From assembly GCA_002315375.1 (NCBI GenBank), contig DCHR01000044.1, positions 1 to 63,537 of the forward strand: DNA of 63,537 nucleotides. Reading direction: 5' to 3'. The first letter of the stretch is position 1. Each line of letters starts with the position of its first letter. The notes beneath the pieces were generated by a model. The model saw only the letters and a program-made list of their open reading frames with translations. It was not told the origin of the DNA and did not search any database. The translations under genes and the position numbers were made by a program. This DNA comes from Treponema sp. UBA1747 (GTDB lineage Bacteria; Spirochaetota; Spirochaetia; Treponematales; Treponemataceae). Of this stretch, positions 57,140-63,537 are shown piece after piece.

Positions 57140-58170
57140 TATCCGAGAACTGTCCTTTCAATTTCGAATAACTGTGAACGGTAAAGAGCAGAAATATTAT
57201 GTCCGTAATCAGCAATGAGCTGCATAATATTACGTGGAGCATCCTTTGTATCACATCCATTCAAACGGTCACCGGCATCGCCAAGGCCCGGCATAATGTA
57301 AGCTTTTTCATTCATTACAGGGTCTACCCACAAAGTATAACAGGTACAGTTTTCAAGAGCACGGGTTACACGAATTGAGCCTTTGAGAGTTGAAATTGTG
57401 TTGAAGAACTTGATTGATTTTGGTTTAACTCCCTGACTCTGAAGGTATTTTACAACAGTTACAAGAGAACCACCGGTTGCATTCATTGGATCAGCAAAAA
57501 TCAAATCTTTTCCATCAAGCTGTTCAAGGTTGAAGAATGATTTTTTCAGATCAAGGATGTATTCCATATCATTTTCTTTCTTGGTGTCATTGCGGCTGAT
57601 TTTGAACAAAGCAAAAGGAGTAATGTAATCGTTTGAATATTCCTGAATTTCCTTTGACATAATCATACTTGGAAGAAGAGCACCACGAAGCATAACACAC
57701 ATAACAGAATTATTTACCTGAGAATCAACATCCGGGATTTTATGAACAGCATAATTCTGAACCGGGAAATTTACAGGAGTCTGAACAAAAATATGACCTT
57801 TCTTTTCTGTATTTTTGTCAGTATAAGCCATGCGGAAGAGCATTTCATAAGCACGCTGAGAATAATACATAAATTCCTGATGGTCAGTTTTTATATCACG
57901 GAGTTTAGAAATAACATGACTTGCTTCGGCGTGTGCACCTTCTTCTGTAACAAAAGAATAAACCTGAATTCCAGGATGCTTTGCACAGATATCCTGCATC
58001 TCATGTCCCAGCCTGTCAAAGCATTCAATTACCTTGTCTTTATTCAATGGTTCCATGAACTTCATTGTTTCGTTGTACATGTCATCCAGTTTCTTCAGAT
58101 CTGCCTGGTCCTCTGCTGTTAAGTAACCGTCAAGATCTTCAGCTTTCAAAATAATTTTGTCGTCTGCCAT
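57139..58170 (-). CDS. Uracil phosphoribosyltransferase-like protein with N-terminal extension
   Basis: A 343-residue protein. The last 200 residues resemble Upp: RGALLPSMIMSKEIQ, the PRPP-binding loop in FADPMNATGGSLVTVV, LWVDPVMNEKAYIMPGLGDAGDR. Upp is normally about 208 residues; here about 120 extra residues (DLKKLDDMYNETMKFMEPL...) precede the domain. It should convert uracil and PRPP to UMP, or be a relative with another role. A GGAGGA ribosome-binding site precedes the ATG. The mRNA probably continues into the TPR lipoprotein gene. Confidence 0.75.
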   Translation of the reverse strand: MADDKIILKAEDLDGYLTAEDQADLKKLDDMYNETMKFMEPLNKDKVIECFDRLGHEMQDICAKHPGIQVYSFVTEEGAHAEASHVISKLRDIKTDHQEFMYYSQRAYEMLFRMAYTDKNTEKKGHIFVQTPVNFPVQNYAVHKIPDVDSQVNNSVMCVMLRGALLPSMIMSKEIQEYSNDYITPFALFKISRNDTKKENDMEYILDLKKSFFNLEQLDGKDLIFADPMNATGGSLVTVVKYLQSQGVKPKSIKFFNTISTLKGSIRVTRALENCTCYTLWVDPVMNEKAYIMPGLGDAGDRLNGCDTKDAPRNIMQLIADYGHNISALYRSQLFEIERTVLG

Positions 58171-58189
58171 AAAATTCCTCCAATATATT

Positions 58190-59074
58190 TTAAAAAGTTA
58201 TTAATTTATAAACTTGTTTTTTACTGAGTTTTACACCGCTGACACTCAATTCTGTCGGCGAATTCATTTCATTTGTTGAATCCGTAAGACCAAAAGCCAG
58301 AGAAAGAAGTGCTCTGCCTGCTTTTATAAATTTTGTATTCTTAAAATCAAAAACCAGATCCATAATATACTGATCCTCTGATTCAGGATCAGGTTTCATA
58401 GCTCCGCTTACACACTTTAATTTCAAATCAAGATTTACACCCGTAAACATTGTAAGAAAAGTCTGAGGATTATTTGCAAAAAAACGAATTTCATCTGAAG
58501 CTGAAGAAAGGTACTCATACTTGTCTTCATTACTTACGAAAAGACTTTCTTCAGCTGAACTTCCTGCCCCTGTTTCTGAAAGCTCAACATAAGTATCAAG
58601 CATTGCCGGTATTCCTCTGCCTAAAAGCAGAAGACTGCTGTCAGGAACAGAAACAGTTATTTCTTCATTGGAGTAAATATCAAATTTTCTTAATGGTGAC
58701 TTTTCACTTGTGTAAACAGTTTTTGAAAAACCTTTTTTCTTGCTGAAAATATTCGGAACAAAACTCTTGGGAATATTGCAGGAAACTGCACACTGATAGG
58801 TTGATGTTTTTTTATTATTTGTAAGACCGATATAAGCTTTATCAATACGATTCAAAGCTGTTTCAATATCTTTATCGGAAATATCGGGAATATTATCCTT
58901 CATTACTTTTTCCAGTAATGAAGGATCAACAGTTTTAGGAACTGTCATGTAAAAAGAATTATCTGGTGCAAGCAAATCCAGTGGATTCACCTTATAGCCT
59001 GATGGTGAAGATTTACATGAAAATAAAAGACTAAATAGTAAAACGGCTCCCCATAAACTGAAAAGCCGTTTCAC
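58190..59074 (-). CDS. Lipoprotein of unknown function
   Basis: About 294 residues from a GTG at 59074 (VKRLFSLWGAVLLF), 11 nt after the ileS stop; a longer frame beginning at 59185 would overlap ileS by about 100 bp and is rejected. The signal peptide ends in the lipobox SLLFSC. The mature part has NPLDLLAPDNSFYMTVP, RIDKAYIGLTNNKK and IMDLVFDFKN; it is beta-rich and I recognise no family. It is expected at a membrane surface and is probably co-transcribed with ileS. Confidence 0.65.
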   Translation of the reverse strand: MKRLFSLWGAVLLFSLLFSCKSSPSGYKVNPLDLLAPDNSFYMTVPKTVDPSLLEKVMKDNIPDISDKDIETALNRIDKAYIGLTNNKKTSTYQCAVSCNIPKSFVPNIFSKKKGFSKTVYTSEKSPLRKFDIYSNEEITVSVPDSSLLLLGRGIPAMLDTYVELSETGAGSSAEESLFVSNEDKYEYLSSASDEIRFFANNPQTFLTMFTGVNLDLKLKCVSGAMKPDPESEDQYIMDLVFDFKNTKFIKAGRALLSLAFGLTDSTNEMNSPTELSVSGVKLSKKQVYKLITF

Positions 59075-59084
59075 AATCTTTATA

Positions 59085-62000
59085 CTAGATTTTTTCAACC
59101 TTAATGCTCCAGGTCTTGTCATCTGCATCAACAGAAGTTCCATCAAGGCCTTCAATCCATGCAGATTTTTCTGCCAGAACTTCACCGCTGATCATTTCAA
59201 CAAATGTTTCATATGCTGCTTTAAGATCAGCATCGCCGCATACAGAAAGATTGATTCTGTCTGTAACGTTGAAACCTGATTCTTTACGAAGGTTCTGGAT
59301 ACCACGAATAAGGTCACGTACATAACCTTCTTTCTTAAGTTCATCTGTAACTTTTGTATCAAGAGCAACTGTAAGAGTTCCTTCATTAACGACTTTAAGG
59401 TCTTCTTTTTCGATACGTTCAACAATCAGTTTTTCTTCTGTAAGTTCAACATTCTGACCTTCAACATCAATAACAAGAGAATTACCGTTGAGAACCTGTT
59501 CAATCTGTTCAGAAGTAAGAGTCATAATGATTGCTGCAGCAGCTTTCATCTTAGGACCAAGTTCTTTTCCCATAACCTTGAAGTTTGCTTTTGCCTTGTA
59601 TTCAACCAGTTCATCTTCTTTATCATGGAAAATAACCTGTTTAACATTCAGTTCTTCAGCAATTGTATCCTGCATGTCAGAAAGAACTGCACGTTCTTCG
59701 GCATTACGTGTAACAAGCTGACAGTTTGCCAGAGGCTGACGGTTTTTCAGGTTGAACTGATTGCGCAGAGAACGTCCCATAGAAACTGCTTTCTGAACAG
59801 TAGACATACGGAATTCAAGTTCTTCATCACGCATTTTTTCGTTGTATACAGGATAATCACAAAGATGAACAGAATCCTTATCTTCCGGAGTTTTGAAATT
59901 CTGGTACATTTCTTCTGTAATGAATGGAATTACAGGAGCAGCAACTTTACAGAAAGTTTTGAGTGCATAGTAAAGTGATGCATATGCTTCAAGCTTGTCG
60001 TTATCATTTCCAGATTTCCAGAAACGGCGGCGGTTACGGCGAATGTACCAGTTATTGATCTGATCGATGAAAGCGATAAGAGGATCAATAGCGGCACTTA
60101 AATCGTAATCATCAAGAGCAGCTGTAACTTCTTTTACCATTTTCTGTGTAACAGAAAGGATCCATCGGTCCAGAGGATTTTCAGGAAGTTTCGAATCAAA
60201 TTCGTTACCTGTACAGGTTACTCCGTCAATGTTTGCATACTGAACAAAGAAGGAATATCCGCTCCAAAGTGGAATAAGGATGTTCTTCAGAACTTCACGA
60301 ACACCTGCGTCTGAATAACGAAGATCATCAGCTTTTACTACTGCGGAATGAATAAGGAACAAGCGCAGAGCATCGGCACCGAACATATTGATTGCTTCAA
60401 CTGGGTCAGTGTAGTTTTTCAAAGACTTGGACATTTTACGTCCGTCTTCTGCAAGAACAAGACCGTTTACAATACAGTTCTGGAATGCAGGTTTGTCAAA
60501 AAGATGACTTGCAAGAATTGTAAGTGTATAGAACCAACCGCGGGTCTGGTCCAGACCTTCCGAAATAAAGTTTGCAGGGAAATGACTTTCGAAGAATTCC
60601 TTATTTTCAAAAGGATAATGCTGCTGTCCGTAAGGCATGGAACCTGATTCAAACCAGCAGTCAAATACTTCAGGAATACGGTGCATTGTTCCCTTACATT
60701 TTGGACAAGAAATTGTGATTTTATCTACAAACTGTTTGTGAAGGTCTTCTGGATAAACACCTGAAAGATCTTTCAGTTCCTGACGGCTTCCTACACAAAG
60801 TGTGTGTTTGCATTCTGGGTCATCACAACGCCAGATTGGAATCGGGTTACCCCAGTAGCGGTTACGGCTTACTGCCCAGTCGCGGCTTCCTGCCAGCCAT
60901 TTACCGAAACGTCCTTCCTTAATATGTGAAGGCTGCCATTTAATCTGGCTGTTGGCACGGAGAAGTGCTTCGTGGTGATCCTGTACTTTTACGAACCATG
61001 AACCGATTCCGCGGTAAATAAGAGGTGAAGAACATCTCCAGCAGTGTGGATACTGGTGGTTTACTGTTTCGCGTTTTACCAGTTTTCCTTCCTTCTTGAG
61101 GCGGTCCATAATATCTTTGTCAGCATCTTTTACAAAAACACCGGCATATTCAGGAACTTCCTTTGTAAATTTACATTCAGCATCCAGTGGCTGTACGTTT
61201 GGAACTCCGCTTCCACGGAATACTTTGTTATCTTCTTCACCAAAGGCCGGTGCAATATGAACAATACCAGTACCGTCTTCTGTAAAAACGTAATCGGCAT
61301 TGAACATGCGGAAAGCACCTTTTTCACATTTCTGTCCTGATTTTTCTTCACATACTTTTGGATCAGAAAGATCAGCGAAATACGGGAACAATGGTTCATA
61401 AGTTGCATCGATGAATTCGCTACCCTTATGAGTCCAGAGGATTTCGTAGTCAGCTTCATTCTTGAAATAAGCCGGAATACGAGCTTTTGCAAAAATATAA
61501 TTTGTTCCGTCAGATTTATCCTTCAGTTTTACATATTCAACTTCCGGTCCCATACAAAGACCAAGGTTTGATGGAAGTGTCCATGGAGTTGTAGTCCATG
61601 CAATGAAGTAAGTATTTTCAAGATCATTGTCACCAATGCTTGAAGGCAGGCTCTTTACCTTGAAACGGATTGTAACTGCAGGATCCTGTTTGTCTTTGTA
61701 TCCCTGTGCCAGTTCGTGTGATGAAAGAACTGTTGAACAGCGTGGACAATATGGAAGGATGTACTGTCCTTCGTAGATAAGTCCTTTATCCCAAAGTGAT
61801 TTTGCAACCCACCAGATAGATTCCATGAATTCAGGATTCATTGTCTTGTAGTCACGGTCAAAATCTACCCAGCGTCCCATACGGGTAATAGTTTTGCGCC
61901 ATTCAGAAGTATATTTAAGAACTGAACCACGACAGGCTTCGTTGAATTTATCAACGCCCATTTCTTCAATTTCGTGTTTTGAGTTAATTCCAAGTTCTTT

Positions 62001-62291
62001 TTCGATAAGGTTCTCAATTGGAAGACCATGACAGTCCCATCCGAAACGGCGGTCAACCTTCTTTCCTTTCATTGTCTGGTAACGTGGAATAATGTCTTTA
62101 ATTGTTGACGGAATAAAATGTCCAAAGTGTGGAAGCCCTGTTGCAAATGGTGGACCATCAAAGAAAACAAATTCTTCGCAGCCTTCACGCTGGCTTACTG
62201 ATTTTTTAAAAGTATCATTCATTTCCCAGAATTTTAATACTTCTTCTTCCTGTTTAGGAAAATCTACTTTTGGATCAACTGGAGTGTACAT
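59085..62291 (-). CDS. ileS: Isoleucyl-tRNA synthetase
   Basis: A 1068-residue class I synthetase of the longer clade found in eukaryotes and some bacteria. The HIGH motif appears as GLPHFGHFIP, the editing domain has TTPWTLPSNLGLC, the CP region CWRCSSPLIYRGIGSWFVK, and KMSKS is present in EDGRKMSKSLKNY. The C terminus holds the anticodon-binding domain (RFWKSGNDNDKLEA onwards) and an appended domain ending WSIKVEKI. It charges tRNA-Ile. A TATAAT (minus strand) lies about 40 nt upstream. Confidence 0.96.
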   Translation of the reverse strand: MYTPVDPKVDFPKQEEEVLKFWEMNDTFKKSVSQREGCEEFVFFDGPPFATGLPHFGHFIPSTIKDIIPRYQTMKGKKVDRRFGWDCHGLPIENLIEKELGINSKHEIEEMGVDKFNEACRGSVLKYTSEWRKTITRMGRWVDFDRDYKTMNPEFMESIWWVAKSLWDKGLIYEGQYILPYCPRCSTVLSSHELAQGYKDKQDPAVTIRFKVKSLPSSIGDNDLENTYFIAWTTTPWTLPSNLGLCMGPEVEYVKLKDKSDGTNYIFAKARIPAYFKNEADYEILWTHKGSEFIDATYEPLFPYFADLSDPKVCEEKSGQKCEKGAFRMFNADYVFTEDGTGIVHIAPAFGEEDNKVFRGSGVPNVQPLDAECKFTKEVPEYAGVFVKDADKDIMDRLKKEGKLVKRETVNHQYPHCWRCSSPLIYRGIGSWFVKVQDHHEALLRANSQIKWQPSHIKEGRFGKWLAGSRDWAVSRNRYWGNPIPIWRCDDPECKHTLCVGSRQELKDLSGVYPEDLHKQFVDKITISCPKCKGTMHRIPEVFDCWFESGSMPYGQQHYPFENKEFFESHFPANFISEGLDQTRGWFYTLTILASHLFDKPAFQNCIVNGLVLAEDGRKMSKSLKNYTDPVEAINMFGADALRLFLIHSAVVKADDLRYSDAGVREVLKNILIPLWSGYSFFVQYANIDGVTCTGNEFDSKLPENPLDRWILSVTQKMVKEVTAALDDYDLSAAIDPLIAFIDQINNWYIRRNRRRFWKSGNDNDKLEAYASLYYALKTFCKVAAPVIPFITEEMYQNFKTPEDKDSVHLCDYPVYNEKMRDEELEFRMSTVQKAVSMGRSLRNQFNLKNRQPLANCQLVTRNAEERAVLSDMQDTIAEELNVKQVIFHDKEDELVEYKAKANFKVMGKELGPKMKAAAAIIMTLTSEQIEQVLNGNSLVIDVEGQNVELTEEKLIVERIEKEDLKVVNEGTLTVALDTKVTDELKKEGYVRDLIRGIQNLRKESGFNVTDRINLSVCGDADLKAAYETFVEMISGEVLAEKSAWIEGLDGTSVDADDKTWSIKVEKI

Positions 62292-62353
62292 TCTTAAAAA
62301 TACCTCAATATATAGTAATAAACTATACTATTATACACAAAAAGAGGTTTTTA

Positions 62354-62902
62354 TTAAAGTGAGTGGTGAATATGAGTTATGGCACCGGCCAATGCATCTG
62401 CCGCGTGGTCCGGTTTAGGTTCTGTTTCCAGGTTTAAAAGCAGCTTAATGTATCTTTCTACAAGTTCCTTGTCTGCCGTTGCGGAACCAGTAACAGCGCT
62501 TTTTATCTGATTCGGGGTATATTCACCAAGCTTTATGCAGTTCTGGGCAAGACACAATGTTACAACACCACGGGCCTCTGCAACAGTCATGGCACTGGAA
62601 GCATTCCTTGCAAAATACAAGGTTTCCATACCGGCTTCATCCGGTTTAAACTCATCAATAACTGCCTGAAGGCGCTGGTAAATTGCAAGAAGTCGTTCAC
62701 CATGAGGCCTTTCTGCAGATGTAGTAATGACACCATAACTGACCATTCGGTAACGGCCGTTGAAATAATCCACTACCCCAAATCCGGTATTTGCAAGGCC
62801 CGGGTCAATGCCAAGAACCCTGTGAACCTTTTTACGGGTGATTTTTTCAGAGGATTCGTTTAATGTAGAGCCAGGCAAGGACTGAAAATCAGTGGGTATC
62901 AT
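62354..62902 (-). CDS. ruvC: Holliday-junction resolvase RuvC
   Basis: A 182-residue RuvC. Catalytic acids are in VLGIDPGLANTGFGV, AGMETLYFARN and the C-terminal HAADALAGAITH. About 28 residues precede the usual start (VHRVLGIDPG); the start at 62902 is supported by a -10 box 6 nt upstream. It cleaves Holliday junctions with RuvAB, whose genes are not here. Lies between ileS and yebC; yebC and ruvC are often neighbours in bacteria. Confidence 0.94.
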   Translation of the reverse strand: MIPTDFQSLPGSTLNESSEKITRKKVHRVLGIDPGLANTGFGVVDYFNGRYRMVSYGVITTSAERPHGERLLAIYQRLQAVIDEFKPDEAGMETLYFARNASSAMTVAEARGVVTLCLAQNCIKLGEYTPNQIKSAVTGSATADKELVERYIKLLLNLETEPKPDHAADALAGAITHIHHSL

Positions 62903-62908
62903 ATTCTG

Positions 62909-62917
62909 ATTATAACA
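62909..62917 (-). promoter_or_regulatory. Extended -10 of ruvC; predicts a leaderless mRNA
   Basis: On the minus strand TGT-TATAAT (62909-62917), followed by 6 nt and the ATG at 62902. No ribosome-binding site fits. The -35 region is T-rich only. Confidence 0.55.
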
Positions 62918-62933
62918 TAATTCAGGTTAAAAG

Positions 62934-62962
62934 AAAAAACCGGAACTTTTAGTCCCGGTTTT
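62934..62962 (-). terminator. Terminator of yebC
   Basis: AAAACCGGGAC-TAAAA-GTTCCGGTTTT on the minus strand with a following T-run; one G-U pair. It separates yebC from ruvC. Confidence 0.8.
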
Positions 62963-62998
62963 CTTGATTTAAGACCGTATTAAATATGTCTGAATCAA

Positions 62999-63537
62999 TT
63001 ATTCAGCCATTTCGAAGTCATCTGGGTATTCAGCTGTATGGTATACGTTCTGAACATCGTCGTTATCTTCGAGTTTGTCGATCATTTTCTGAACTTTAGC
63101 TGCTGTTTCAGCATCAACTGCTGTGTAAGCATCTGGAACCATGGCTACTTCAGCAGAAAGTGATTCGTATCCTTTTTCGTTGAGAGCATCGAGAACATCT
63201 GCGAATGCATCTGGAGCTGTTGTAACTGTAATAACTCCGTCTTCATTTACGATATCATCAGCACCTGCTTCAAGAGCAACTTCCATCAGTTCGTCTTCTG
63301 ATACTTTTTCTGCATCGTATGCAATCTGTCCTTTTCTCTGGAACATACGGCTTACTGAACCTGTTGTACCAAGGTTTCCGCCAGATTTTGTGAAGATGTT
63401 ACGAACATCGGCTGCAGCACGGTTTTTGTTGTCTGTAAGAACTTCAACCATAACAGCAACTCCGCCAGGAGCGTATCCTTCGTAGAGGTATTCTTCGTAT
63501 GCTGCTCCACCGTCTTCACCAGTACCTTTTTTGATAG
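62999..63537 (-). CDS. yebC: YebC/PmpR-family regulator (5' part outside the window)
   Basis: The reading frame continues to the window edge; the visible 179 codons start IKKGTGEDGGAAYEEYLYEG, which is the YebC family, so the first 60 or so residues are missing and an internal ATG at 63451 is not the start. Later blocks are YAPGGVAVMVEVLTDN, SKSGGNLGTTGSVSRMF (here TKSGGNLG) and YVPDAYTAVD-like VPDAYTAVD. YebC proteins act in translation of difficult stretches or as transcription regulators. The C terminus is acidic (YPDDFEMAE). Confidence 0.93.
   Translation of the reverse strand, partial: IKKGTGEDGGAAYEEYLYEGYAPGGVAVMVEVLTDNKNRAAADVRNIFTKSGGNLGTTGSVSRMFQRKGQIAYDAEKVSEDELMEVALEAGADDIVNEDGVITVTTAPDAFADVLDALNEKGYESLSAEVAMVPDAYTAVDAETAAKVQKMIDKLEDNDDVQNVYHTAEYPDDFEMAE

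Noticed and set aside
59075..59185. Longer start for the lipoprotein after ileS
   Set aside because: It would overlap ileS by about 100 bp; the GTG at 59074 starts a normal signal peptide.
63451..63451. Internal ATG as yebC start
   Set aside because: The frame remains open to the window edge and the extra residues match the YebC family.

Overview
The window looks like a chromosomal segment of a saccharolytic spirochaete, most likely a gut, rumen or oral Treponema. The evidence is a P83/100-family antigen gene, a threonyl-tRNA synthetase without a TGS domain, a LicC-LicA fusion of the kind known from Treponema, tandem MptE-like (DUF115) proteins of the flagellin-glycosylation type, low GC, and many exported proteins with long aromatic beta-strand regions. 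No rRNA, tRNA, CRISPR array, transposase or prophage gene was seen.

Layout. 99-5900 (+): a phosphocholine-type operon with a winged-helix/nucleotidyltransferase, an amidohydrolase, a winged-helix/LicC/LicA fusion and an APC permease. 5901-6277: no gene, but small hairpins and dispersed repeats. 6278-20557: surface-glycan locus, mostly on the minus strand, with a CDP-glycerol glycerophosphotransferase, a YidC-sulfatase fusion, four or more glycosyltransferases, a PAPS-type sulfotransferase, a Wzx-type flippase, an acyltransferase and AvtA; a Wzi-like outer-membrane gene (+) lies in the middle. 20639-26100: an aminotransferase, P83/100 and a GH2 beta-mannosidase. 26117-29573 (-): the classical rpsF-ssb-rpsR-rplI-dnaB operon, preceded by a promoter and a probable S6:S18 leader RNA. 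29605-33900 (-): giant SLBB export protein plus a Wzz-like chain-length protein. 34036-36734 (+): SpoIIE phosphatase, STAS and HATPase partner-switch module. 36735-37152: no gene; debris of the ssrA 3' end and three related hairpins. 37153-37522 (-): tmRNA. Then GH26 mannanase (-), thrS (+), a WbaP-like initiating sugar transferase with an Omp85-like barrel (+), ispG (-) divergent from smpB (+), tsaC and a DivIC-like protein (-). 48650-56426 (+): a five-gene operon with a very acidic repeat protein, two MptE-like proteins and a membrane protein carrying a degenerate GGDEF domain. 56438-63537 (-): lipoproteins, a uracil-phosphoribosyltransferase-like protein, ileS, ruvC and yebC (cut by the window edge).

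How it works together. Several modules, though scattered, fit one exported glycan: WbaP would start the lipid-linked unit, the glycosyltransferases extend it, the Wzx protein flips it, Wzz and the SLBB protein control and export it, Wzi would anchor it, and the sulfotransferase, acetyltransferase, phosphoglycerol-type enzymes and perhaps the phosphocholine operon would decorate it. No Wzy polymerase was recognised here. GH26 and GH2 enzymes give a mannan-degrading capacity. The most unusual items are the YidC-sulfatase fusion that appears to have lost the insertase groove arginine, the mosaic of ssrA 3'-end fragments with a 77-bp two-hairpin insertion, the 849-bp triplication inside the SLBB gene, the 10-bp-phased operator array before the mannanase, and four genes whose -10 box sits only 6-8 nt from the start codon, predicting leaderless mRNAs. 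All family assignments are from reading the sequence; no search was run.
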